From positions 1-64,000 of the forward strand of contig CAKQQS010000005.1 of the NCBI GenBank assembly GCA_934271255.1: a DNA stretch of 64,000 nucleotides. Reading direction: 5' to 3'. Position 1 is the stretch's first letter, and every line of letters begins with the position of its first letter. The position numbers and the translations under genes are program-made. The stretch is from an uncultured Clostridia bacterium (GTDB lineage: Bacteria; Bacillota; Clostridia; Christensenellales; Borkfalkiaceae). Of this stretch, positions 56,401 through 63,975 are shown one piece after another. The notes below the pieces were generated by a model, which did not search any database, was not told the DNA's origin, and was given only the letters and a program-made list of their open reading frames with translations.

Positions 56401-56845
56401 CTGCGTCCTGATACGCTCTCGTTGTTCCGTTGGGGTTGTGATCCGTGCCGAAATGAAGTCTTGATTGTCCGCTATAAAGGGAGTTCCATAACGTAATTGC
56501 AAGCGCGCTGTAATCACCGAAATAAACGTCGGGATTTACGCTGTTTGAAAAAATTACGCCATAACAGTCGCCTGCGTTTACCGTGCCGCTCATATACAGT
56601 TTAAGTCCGTCGAGTTTAAGCGGTTTTTTGTAAACCGCCCGACGTCCCCAGCCGTCTAATCCCGAAACGTTAACCGCCCCGTCTTCGCCTGCGGCGAAAG
56701 CGATGTTATCGCCTGCCATAACTTCGAAATTCGTTTCTTTTACCGCGTAGCCGCCGACGCTTATGCCGAACGAAACGCTGAGCGCGGTAAACAACGCAAG
56801 CAAAGTCGTCATAACAACAATTGCAATCGTCTTTGTTTTCATCAT
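53429..56845 (-). CDS. Giant secreted surface protein with duplicated beta/FIVAR modules and GCG-type anchor
   Basis: The 1138-residue protein has a signal peptide (1-33). Two similar modules follow, each a beta-sandwich of about 180 residues (about 40-255 and 330-550; shared SMWGNNANY, F.GWG.R.AY, Y..LY.GQ.RL.FG) and a helical FIVAR-like segment of about 65 residues. A long helical region (about 550-900) and a third, different beta domain (about 920-1090) come next. The end is KKKGCGAVALTG, a hydrophobic helix and LKKRD after a Pro/Glu/Lys linker. It is likely a glycan-binding scaffold on a stalk. It sits in operon C between the lipoproteins and the SGNH gene. Confidence 0.8.
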   Translation of the reverse strand: MMKTKTIAIVVMTTLLALFTALSVSFGISVGGYAVKETNFEVMAGDNIAFAAGEDGAVNVSGLDGWGRRAVYKKPLKLDGLKLYMSGTVNAGDCYGVIFSNSVNPDVYFGDYSALAITLWNSLYSGQSRLHFGTDHNPNGTTRAYQDAACTTSGCGVADSMVLNVTETTGVEMTFAKVSDEAYSVTVKMTAGSMWGNNANYNEEAKTSTVYLKTSEISSILDENGNVYVYVAAFPSGENPPVTVTVNFEDDNSRGYEALKTAAQDAIDEYSQAINNVVDDVTYTDAATYRQAVVDAISVLEEADKAAYEAQLKVLDAKYASAAPFADGEYQTIAGAITATFSPASGYTKLANFTGWGARTAYAYKVKLDGLKVSFKTKTLNGDCAGFFLANNFGTSSYFGDGTPIAVTYWNNLYDGQARLNFGRSHDYNAETIVYTSAECTTKGFGVADSMVASQTETMGYEITFNKQSEDVYSVTVRMLAGSMWGNNANYDDVAKTCTVYLKTADIGEVVDAEGYTYVYFAGFPSAGNGNPAFDMYAKVEDADLAAYKADKVAAVETKIEEYKTAINAVVDGTTFDASLTAREGVVNAIEELRPNDKVVYGYRLADADALYTKDAGVQTNVRNAIAELFTVAKEKIDAMATDEGATEANLRESVKAVNAAKSNFDVKKSMLTEENQQYFNGLVAEYEYANKYATARIWVISYETKVNAINPESQTVIADITAVKEYKETYAGSTVENIITTQLTETDKATLEGRITAADTELTRLEALFSDEVKEAYLVVLEGALEEDLTLKANIDEAKTAYADLISKVSIEEGNALYQRFTDAYKTLKQACADYLTAEIRAVTQMLNATYAQLSEFEPVRTRYAQIKLDYLMEEDAGVAGALNELKTKIEKQVFYYVSTTQVDSVTQNATGLYFEQTPAFPSRLNYDKKLNLVTGVKVVVQLTEAAFYNDGSKANNLCFNFLGGKGSYKSMSDGISIIIWLYPAESNVQIFNNNDTPLASATIATPMDGANITIEIVYGDYYDFVQDTTYKAYQIKVNEATIVLTSDTLTQHGYEVFNDCYFSMGSFADAKDNPNCFTLVSVNDFSFAKTETKPDPEKPNPEKPNKKKGCGAVALTGVVSVITVVAAAAVVLKKRD

Positions 56846-56887
56846 TTCATATTCTCCTTTTTATTTTTATTTGAAACCTTTACGGTT

Positions 56888-57991
56888 TTAAATCTCTTCG
56901 TACATATCGAAGCCTTTTATTTCGACTTCGACGTCGTAATTGCCCGGCAATTCCCAACCTATGTTGGTACTGCCTATTCTCAGATGGTCTACCGTTGCGC
57001 CTTTAAGCGCGCCGCTTTGTTTTGCTATCTTTAAAGCCTGTTTCAAAAACGGAATAACATTAAACTTTATGTTAACGTCTTTGCCGACTACCGCAGTAGG
57101 AACGTTGGCGTAGCAAGAATCTGTGTTTGCCACCTGCGTTAAAGAAGGCATATAGATAAACAAACCCGTGCTGTCTTCTTTGCCGCCGTCGTAAGAAGCC
57201 ATTCCGGACGGCGTTCCCCCGAGCGCTCTCGTGTCGAACATAGATATTCCGAACCACATCGCCTGACCGTAACTTACGCTTTGTTCGTTGGTGTCCGTTA
57301 AGGTTATAAACCACTGAAATTGCGCCGCGTTCATCTCTTCGTTGACGGGATAAATCGTTCTGTCGACAAGACTTTCGCATTTGGTAACCTTATAATTGAT
57401 TTCCATATAAAGTTGTTTGCAGTTGGGCGAAATATCTTTACCGACGCCTTGTTCTATCAATATATGCGGCCAGTTTTCGCTTGCGTCCGTACGTTCTCTT
57501 ACGTTGCCGTCTTCGTCTTTCGTGTATTCCACGCTACCGTTTATACCGAGCGTTACGTATCCCTGTTTGTTTGCGTCGATTTGCAACGTTTTTCCGCCGT
57601 CCGCGTACTTTATGATATTAGTTTTTCTCTCGAACGTGCTGTCCGCAACCATATCTTTCGTACAGCCCCATTGAGCCATTTTCCATACCGTTTCGCCGTC
57701 CGCTTTTAACGAATCGTAATCCAAAGTCCCCGCAAGTTTTCCGTTTGAAGAGTTCGCATGGAAAAGCGTTACGTTAAACCCTTTGGAAAAGTTCAAATCG
57801 TTTAATAACTCTCTTTTAGTTTCGTTTATTACCATAGGTCTTTCCATAAGTTTGCCTTCCGTGGGCGTTTCCCACGTTTGCTCCGTTTGTTTTTTGTCGT
57901 CGCCTTTTGTTTTTCCGCAACCGCACACTCCCGTTGCGAGCGACAAAGCCAAAAGAACGATTACCGTTTTATCGATGATTTTTTTCAGCAT
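56888..57991 (-). CDS. Lipoprotein with the operon C unknown beta domain (copy 1)
   Basis: The 367-residue protein has a lipoprotein signal (LATGVCGCGK) at the ATG 57991; an earlier frame start would place 30 residues, mostly charged, ahead of the signal. The mature part is about 330 residues with NWPHILIEQGVG near 168, AQFQWFITLTD near 232, WFGISMFDTRALG and DGGKEDSTGLFIYMP near 270. It shares this pattern with the C-terminal half of the SGNH protein and with the neighbouring lipoprotein. No known family is recognised. It could be a binding protein or a new hydrolase/lyase. Confidence 0.7.
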   Translation of the reverse strand: MLKKIIDKTVIVLLALSLATGVCGCGKTKGDDKKQTEQTWETPTEGKLMERPMVINETKRELLNDLNFSKGFNVTLFHANSSNGKLAGTLDYDSLKADGETVWKMAQWGCTKDMVADSTFERKTNIIKYADGGKTLQIDANKQGYVTLGINGSVEYTKDEDGNVRERTDASENWPHILIEQGVGKDISPNCKQLYMEINYKVTKCESLVDRTIYPVNEEMNAAQFQWFITLTDTNEQSVSYGQAMWFGISMFDTRALGGTPSGMASYDGGKEDSTGLFIYMPSLTQVANTDSCYANVPTAVVGKDVNIKFNVIPFLKQALKIAKQSGALKGATVDHLRIGSTNIGWELPGNYDVEVEIKGFDMYEEI

Positions 57992-57999
57992 AGGATTTT

Positions 58000-59046
58000 T
58001 CAGTTTCCTCCCGTCTGTTTCGTTTTTAACGACATACCTGAGACTTTTACGCCGACTTTTGAAACGTTGGATACTTCCCAACCGATATTAAATCCGTTGA
58101 TAGCCATATCTTCCCATTTCGATCTTTCGAGCGCGCCTTTGCTCTTTGCCGCGTCAAACGCCGTTTTCATATAATTTTTCAAATTAAGTTCTACGCGATA
58201 AGTCTTGCCGACAACAACTTTACCGCCGTTTTCGCCGAACAACTCGTTGCCCGTAGGCGCGTAAATAAACTTGCCCGTAGCGTCGCCTTTACCGCTGTCG
58301 TACATCTGCGTGCCCGGAAATACTTCGTACCTGTTGTCAAACAACGTTACGTTAAACCAAAAATAATCTTCTTCGCGTTGCCCCGCCGATTTGTCGTGTA
58401 CGCTGAATATCCATTGAAATTGCGCGGCGCCGATGCTTTGGTCGTACGTTTCGAGTTCCGTGAGCGTAAAGTTAAGCGACATTATCACTTCTTCCGCTTG
58501 GCTGAGATTTATCACGGGGGACTGTTGTTGCAAAATCATATGCACCCAGTCTTCGCCGTTTGTTCTCGGCGACGTTACGCCCGTTTTCTGGTTGACGTAT
58601 TCTTTACTCGTGTCGACCTTTAAATCGTATTCGCCCGCCGCGGGATCGACGGCGATATATTTACTGCCCGACTTGTTCGTAAGCGTATATTTGCTCCCGT
58701 CGGAACCCGTAATGCCCTTACCTTCGTCGAACAAGGTCGCAAGGCTCAAATCGTTTACGGAAGAATCGTAGTCTGCTCTCGTTTTTGCAAGATTGCAGTA
58801 CTGACCGAGGCTCCAAAACGGGTCTTTCGACGCGTCCGAATCGCCGTATTTCCACCAGGTGAAACTTACTTCGTGCGATTCCAAAGACGATACTTTTATT
58901 CCGTCTTTAAAACTCGTGTCGAAAAGCATTTCGGTATATTTCGGCGTTTCTTCGTTTCCGCCGCCGCCCGAACCCGAGCCGCAGCCCGAAAACGCGGATA
59001 ACGTTACCGCGAAAGCCAACGCCAAAACGATTAACTTGTTTTTCAT
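58000..59046 (-). CDS. Lipoprotein with the operon C unknown beta domain (copy 2)
   Basis: The 348-residue protein has a lipoprotein signal (AFSGCGSGSGGGG). Its mature part shows DWVHMILQQQSP near 168, AQFQWIFSVHD near 215, FWFNVTLFDNR and DSGKGDATGKFIYAP near 250, the same succession as in the neighbouring lipoprotein and the SGNH C-terminus. Function is unknown. It lies 11 bases after the permease gene and 8 bases before the next lipoprotein. Confidence 0.7.
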   Translation of the reverse strand: MKNKLIVLALAFAVTLSAFSGCGSGSGGGGNEETPKYTEMLFDTSFKDGIKVSSLESHEVSFTWWKYGDSDASKDPFWSLGQYCNLAKTRADYDSSVNDLSLATLFDEGKGITGSDGSKYTLTNKSGSKYIAVDPAAGEYDLKVDTSKEYVNQKTGVTSPRTNGEDWVHMILQQQSPVINLSQAEEVIMSLNFTLTELETYDQSIGAAQFQWIFSVHDKSAGQREEDYFWFNVTLFDNRYEVFPGTQMYDSGKGDATGKFIYAPTGNELFGENGGKVVVGKTYRVELNLKNYMKTAFDAAKSKGALERSKWEDMAINGFNIGWEVSNVSKVGVKVSGMSLKTKQTGGN

Positions 59047-59057
59047 CGCTACCTCCC

Positions 59058-59912
59058 TTACATTTTTATCGCTCCGTTGGTAAGTCCTTTTATAAACTGT
59101 TTGGACGTCAGCGCGAACGCTATTACCAACGGTAAACTTGCTATACAGTAACCCGCGAACACTACCGTGTCCGTTATCGATTTGTTCGTAGACGAGTTGA
59201 ACGATACGAACACGCCTACGCTTATCGTATAAAGATTTTCTTTACCGTACAATATCAACCTTGCCCAAATCATATCGTTCCACGCTCCGAGCAAAGTAGA
59301 AAGTCCTATCGTGAACAGTATGGGCATACTCAACGGCAACGCCAACGTAAAATATTGTCTTACGTTGCTCGCTCCGTCAAGAGAAGCCGCTTCAAAAAGG
59401 GATTCTTGAATACCTTCAAAAAACGTTCTTATAAGGAATATTCCCATAGGCAGTCCGCCCGCGATTGCGGGCAACGCGACGCCTAAAAAGGTTTGCCCGA
59501 GATTCAATCTCGAATATACCAACGAATATTGAGAAGCAAGAGTAAGTATTCCCGGAATCATCATAAACGCGAGAAATACCATAAATAAAACGTTTTTGCC
59601 TTTGAATCTGAATCTCGTGAACCCGAACGCCGCCAAACTCGCGACGAGCAACGTGCCTACCACTTCCATTGCCGCGACTATCACGGTGTTTAAAATGTAC
59701 CCTTTTATGTATTTCCACGCGACGGCGTAGCCCGTTGTCAACATGGGCGCGGCGTCCGTTCCCGGAAACGCAAAGGGATTTTTCAATATGTCTTTGGGTA
59801 ATTTAAAACTGTTTACTATCAGAATATAAAACGGAAACAGTACCAAAAGCAACAGTAATATTAACGCGATATGCTCTAAAATCTGACCGTATCTTATCTT
59901 TTTGTTTTTCAT
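59058..59912 (-). CDS. ABC sugar permease, MalG type
   Basis: The 284-residue protein has six membrane helices and the loop EAASLDGASNVRQYFTLALP near 181. I prefer the ATG at 59912 (AAGGAG 10 bases upstream) to the GTG two codons earlier, though either is possible. It belongs to the operon C importer. Confidence 0.92.
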   Translation of the reverse strand: MKNKKIRYGQILEHIALILLLLLVLFPFYILIVNSFKLPKDILKNPFAFPGTDAAPMLTTGYAVAWKYIKGYILNTVIVAAMEVVGTLLVASLAAFGFTRFRFKGKNVLFMVFLAFMMIPGILTLASQYSLVYSRLNLGQTFLGVALPAIAGGLPMGIFLIRTFFEGIQESLFEAASLDGASNVRQYFTLALPLSMPILFTIGLSTLLGAWNDMIWARLILYGKENLYTISVGVFVSFNSSTNKSITDTVVFAGYCIASLPLVIAFALTSKQFIKGLTNGAIKM

Positions 59913-59919
59913 AATCACG

Positions 59920-60852
59920 TTACTCCTTCGTTTTTAAAAGCGTGTCGTTGATGACCGTGATTATCATTATTATGATAAACATTACCATACCCATGGCGCA
60001 AGCGTATCCGTACGCGCCGATTTTCGACGAACCCGTTATCAATCTGTAAATGTAGAACCCCGGAACCATTGTTCCCGATTGCATGCTGTTGATGACTTCG
60101 CCAGGTCCGCCGTTCGTTATGGCGTATTGCATCGAATAGTTTTGCAGCCCGCCTATAAATCCCATTACAAGGAAATATTTCAGTTGACCTTTTATCATGG
60201 GAAGGTCTATTACGAATATCCTTTTAAACGTGTTTACGCCGTCTAATCTGGACGCTTCTATTATCGATTCGTTTATGCCGTTAAGCCCCGCAAGATAAAT
60301 AAGGAAAGACGTTCCGCCCATCCACGGAAAACCGTATAAAAATATCGAAATAAACACTATTGCGGTGTTTCTGCTTTGCAACCACTCGATAGGTTTTGCT
60401 CCGAACGCTTTTAAAATCGTGTTCATAACGCTGGCGGACGAACCCGACAAAATCAGTTTTTGCCATAACAGCATTACGATGATGCCCGGTACCATTGCGG
60501 GCAAGACGAACAAAAACCTGTACACGGACGAAAGTCGGGGCGATTTCAGATTGTACATAAGTTCGCAAAGAATTATCGACGCGAAATTGCCTATGATTAT
60601 GCCGACGACGGTAAGTATAACTACGTTGCCGAGCGAAATCCAAAACAGTCTGTCTTTGAACAATTCGCCGTAATTTTTGAAAAACACGACGTTCGATTTA
60701 AGTCCGCCGTCCCAGTCCGTAAACGAGTGCAAGAAAGCCGAAACCGTCGGATACAATGCGAATATACACATCATAATAAGCGCGGGAGCAATCCAGATTA
60801 TACCTAAATATTCTCTTTTGCCGTTTTTGCTTGTTTTTTTGTTTGCGGCCAT
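59920..60852 (-). CDS. ABC sugar permease, MalF type
   Basis: The 310-residue protein has six membrane helices and the loop EASRLDGVNTFKRIFVIDLP near 207. It begins 17 bases after the solute-binding gene. Confidence 0.92.
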   Translation of the reverse strand: MAANKKTSKNGKREYLGIIWIAPALIMMCIFALYPTVSAFLHSFTDWDGGLKSNVVFFKNYGELFKDRLFWISLGNVVILTVVGIIIGNFASIILCELMYNLKSPRLSSVYRFLFVLPAMVPGIIVMLLWQKLILSGSSASVMNTILKAFGAKPIEWLQSRNTAIVFISIFLYGFPWMGGTSFLIYLAGLNGINESIIEASRLDGVNTFKRIFVIDLPMIKGQLKYFLVMGFIGGLQNYSMQYAITNGGPGEVINSMQSGTMVPGFYIYRLITGSSKIGAYGYACAMGMVMFIIIMIITVINDTLLKTKE

Positions 60853-60869
60853 CTTTTCACCTTCCGTAA

Positions 60870-62531
60870 TTATTTTCCCGTCTTGTTAGAATAACCGTAT
60901 GCCGGCCATTTCGTTCTATCCCATTTATTTTGAGTATATAACGTGTTCGCCGCGGCGGTAAAAGAGTTTAACAGCGTTTTTAAGTCGGCTTTCGTTATAT
61001 CGCCTTTCTTGTCGAGCGCGGTGTTTCTAAAAAGGTAAACCGCGTCGTAGAAGTCTTTGTTCATATTGTCGCCGGCGGTGGCGCAAGCCCACGCTACCGT
61101 CTTGTCGTTTCCGCAATCCGTTTCGTACTGTTCGGCAAGCGCGACGAAATGTTCGTAAGTAGTGTTGCCCGAAAGCGGAATCGCAAAACCCCTGTCGTTG
61201 ATAAGTTTGTCGTTGTTCTCGAAACAACTCAAATACATTAACATATCTATGCACGCGGCAACGCACTTATCGTCCGATTTCGCCGCGTCCTTTTTCATAG
61301 CCGAATTCGTTATCGCCCAACCCGTCGAATAACCCGAAAGTCCGCGACGAACGATATAATCGTTTTTGTTGTATTTGGTGTAATACTCGTTTTGCTCTTC
61401 TCCTTCGGGTTGAGTGGCAAGCATCGGGTACGGGAATACGCCTATCTCGAACTCTCCATCCACTTGATCGATGAACGACCGTATGCTTCCGCCCGTAACT
61501 TCTATCATCGCAAGGTTGCCGCTGACGAATTGTTGTTCCGCGTAATAACTCTGATACCTTGCGGGGTAATATTTACATTCGAGTTTTATAAGCCTGTATA
61601 ATTCTTCGTATTTCTCGTTGTCGGGCGAATACGTTCTGTTCCCGTCGGGATCTTTCGTCATAAACGCTCTTACGTACTCTTCCGAGTCTATGCGACCGTT
61701 TACGTTTATTACGTCGAAATATTCCAAATCTTCGGCAAACAACGAAGATTCAAGATACGAGTTGTACCACGGGTAATAGGAAAAGAAGGGGCAAATGTAT
61801 TTCGAGTCGTCGTTCTTATCTCCCCTGCCTACCGTTTGCGAATACGCGCTGATTTTATCTTGCGCTTCCATAAACTCTTTGAACGTTTCGGGCGTTTTCG
61901 TAACTCCCGCCGCATTGAGTATCGTTTTGTTATACAAAATGCCTATCGGATTTTTTTCAAGCAAAACGGTAAACAATTGTCCGTTAGGCGTAAAGAAAGA
62001 ACCGTACTCTTCGCTTGTGTATAAATCTTTCCACTTAACGCTTCCGTTTTCCCCTTGTTTACTGTATTTGTTGGGTTTTTCCATCTCGCCTTTAAGATCG
62101 TAAAACCAACCCTTGTTCTGATCTTCCGCCGCCGTCGTACCCAGATAATAAATAATCTCGGGCGCGTTGCCGTTTTGCAGCATGGGAACCATCGTTTCTC
62201 TGTCCATATTTATAGAAGTCTTCGCAACGGTGAAATAATACCCGTAAACGGACGCGTTCGCCTTGTTCCATTCTTCCGCTAATTGCTCCAACGTGTTATA
62301 CGGATACGGATTCGTATATTTATCGTATTTGAGCGATTGCGTGGTGTTATAAGAAATGTTCTGACCGCCGCCGTCTATAACGAGTTGAGTGTACTTGGAA
62401 TAATCTCCGCGATCTACGTCGTCTTTGTCCTTGTCCGCATCTTTGCCCGAATCGGCCCTTTTACACGCTCCGCACAAAAGAATACAGCAGCAAAGCAACA
62501 TAGCAATCAATGTTTTTACGAATTTACCCAT
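60870..62531 (-). CDS. Extracellular solute-binding lipoprotein, family 1
   Basis: The 553-residue protein has a lipoprotein signal (LLCGAC) followed by a Lys/Asp-rich linker. The family-1 fold is longer than average. The region YPYNTLEQLAEEWNKANASVYGYYF shows the usual N-terminal lobe. It is the first gene of operon C, so its transcript is the most abundant of the unit, as is usual for binding proteins. Confidence 0.9.
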   Translation of the reverse strand: MGKFVKTLIAMLLCCCILLCGACKRADSGKDADKDKDDVDRGDYSKYTQLVIDGGGQNISYNTTQSLKYDKYTNPYPYNTLEQLAEEWNKANASVYGYYFTVAKTSINMDRETMVPMLQNGNAPEIIYYLGTTAAEDQNKGWFYDLKGEMEKPNKYSKQGENGSVKWKDLYTSEEYGSFFTPNGQLFTVLLEKNPIGILYNKTILNAAGVTKTPETFKEFMEAQDKISAYSQTVGRGDKNDDSKYICPFFSYYPWYNSYLESSLFAEDLEYFDVINVNGRIDSEEYVRAFMTKDPDGNRTYSPDNEKYEELYRLIKLECKYYPARYQSYYAEQQFVSGNLAMIEVTGGSIRSFIDQVDGEFEIGVFPYPMLATQPEGEEQNEYYTKYNKNDYIVRRGLSGYSTGWAITNSAMKKDAAKSDDKCVAACIDMLMYLSCFENNDKLINDRGFAIPLSGNTTYEHFVALAEQYETDCGNDKTVAWACATAGDNMNKDFYDAVYLFRNTALDKKGDITKADLKTLLNSFTAAANTLYTQNKWDRTKWPAYGYSNKTGK

Positions 62532-62550
62532 TTGTTTTTCTCCTTGTTTT

Positions 62551-62585
62551 ATATGTATTGTCTATGTTATGGCGACAAGACATAT
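62551..62585. promoter_or_regulatory. Candidate operator in the operon C leader
   Basis: ATATGTATTGTC and GACAAGACATAT form a nearly perfect 12-bp dyad (one mismatch) with an 11-base centre, placed just after the operon C transcription start. A repressor bound here would block elongation; the GntR-type regulator is the obvious candidate. Confidence 0.55.
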
Positions 62586-62598
62586 ATAATACATTTAT

Positions 62599-62626
62599 AT
62601 TATACCGCAAATAAATAATTTGTCAA
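62599..62626 (-). promoter_or_regulatory. Promoter of operon C
   Basis: On minus, perfect TTGACA (62626-62621), a 16-base spacer and perfect TATAAT (62604-62599). Confidence 0.88.
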
Positions 62627-62707
62627 TACCTTTTTTAAAAAAAGATTGTTTCGGGACGAATTTTTTTCAAAAAAAATCAATATTTATTTCTTTCGACGAA
62701 AAGACAA

Positions 62708-62740
62708 CTTGTTGACAAGAAAAAATAAATGTTATATAAT
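62708..62740 (+). promoter_or_regulatory. Promoter of the AraR-like regulator with overlapping dyad
   Basis: Perfect TTGACA (62712-62717), 17-base spacer and perfect TATAAT (62735-62740). The -35 is embedded in CTTGT-TG-ACAAG (62708-62719), a dyad suited to autorepression; its half-site recurs in the operon C leader. Confidence 0.85.
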
Positions 62741-62767
62741 ATCATAAAAATATAACGTGGGTGTATT

Positions 62768-63883
62768 ATGACTAATACAAATAATAACTTTTTGTACGTA
62801 CAAGTTAAAAACTATATTCTTAAACTCATAAACGACAACATAAGTATTCCCGAATACAAACTGCCTACCGAAGCGGAGATTATGAAAAGTCAAAACGTTT
62901 CGCGAATAACGGTAAGGAAAGCGTTTGAAGATTTAATCGGGTTAAACATCATCACGAGAATCAAGGGGCTTGGCACTTTCGTAAACAGGGGAGTTACGAA
63001 AGACACTTTAAGACCTTATTATACCAACGAGTCGCATAACGTGCAGAAGGTCGCGGCGATACTGCCCTTATTTAACAGTCAGCACAATATGGAAATAAGC
63101 ACCGCGTTGACACAGGCGACTACCGACGCGAAACTTTTCGTTTCGTATTCGGAAATGTCCGTCGAGAAAGAACAAAAACTCATCAACGAAGCGTTGGATA
63201 TGGGTATCGTGGGGCTTTTGATATACCCCATCGACAACGACGTGTACAACTCGTCTTTAATCGACCTTGCGGCGACTAATTTCCCCGTTATCATGATAGA
63301 CAGATATTTGCCCGGGCTGAACTTCGGATACGTTTCTTCCGACCACGCGGAAATGTCCGCGCTTGCCGTAAACCATTTGCTCCAACGGGGACATAAACAT
63401 ATTTTATTCTTTAACGCGAACATTAAAACGAATACTTCGTTGGCGGAACGACACAGCAGTTATATCAGAACTTTGGAAAACAACAACAACTATACCAACT
63501 ATTTGTTTATATTCGACGGCAACGAAGACAATACGTCCGTTAAGTTTTGCGATAAGTTCCGTCAATACTTAAAAGAAAACCCCAACATAACGGCTATCAT
63601 CACCGCCGATTACGCAAGCGGGTTACACCTTATGCAAATGTTCAAGTTGCTGGGGTTGAGTTTTCCCAAAGATTACGAAGTCGTGTTCTTCGATTTCAAA
63701 ATCCCGCAAGACCAGATAGGAATTACCGTCGATTACCCGACTCACGTCGAACAAGACAGTTTCAGGCTCGGATTCGAAGCGGTAAAAATGCTGAACGAAG
63801 CGTTGAGCGGTCAACAGATACGTTCCAAAAAAATACTCGTACCCGTAAGGCTTATTCAAGGCTCGTCGACGAGAAAGTTGTAA
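62768..63883 (+). CDS. GntR-LacI hybrid regulator (AraR-like)
   Basis: The 371-residue protein joins a GntR winged helix (about 5-73, KLPTEAEIMKSQNVSRITVRKAF and GLGTFV) to a LacI-type sugar-binding domain (about 90-365, with MIDRYLPGLNFGYVSSDH and HKHILFFNA). This is the architecture of AraR. It is divergent from operon C and probably represses it and itself until an imported sugar binds the C-terminal domain. The ribosome site is weak, consistent with a low-abundance repressor. Confidence 0.93.
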   Translation: MTNTNNNFLYVQVKNYILKLINDNISIPEYKLPTEAEIMKSQNVSRITVRKAFEDLIGLNIITRIKGLGTFVNRGVTKDTLRPYYTNESHNVQKVAAILPLFNSQHNMEISTALTQATTDAKLFVSYSEMSVEKEQKLINEALDMGIVGLLIYPIDNDVYNSSLIDLAATNFPVIMIDRYLPGLNFGYVSSDHAEMSALAVNHLLQRGHKHILFFNANIKTNTSLAERHSSYIRTLENNNNYTNYLFIFDGNEDNTSVKFCDKFRQYLKENPNITAIITADYASGLHLMQMFKLLGLSFPKDYEVVFFDFKIPQDQIGITVDYPTHVEQDSFRLGFEAVKMLNEALSGQQIRSKKILVPVRLIQGSSTRKL

Positions 63884-63952
63884 AAGCGATTTTCGGCGCG
63901 TATTTATCGCGTCCGATTTAACAACTCTTTCGTTTTGTTCGGTTTAACAAAA

Positions 63953-63975
63953 AACAACCGATTCAAACGGTTGTT
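63953..63975 (+). terminator. Possible terminator of the AraR-like gene
   Basis: AACAACCG / CGGTTGTT with a 7-base loop lies 70 bases after the stop. No strong T run follows, so the call is tentative. Nothing else is seen in 63884-64000. Confidence 0.5.
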
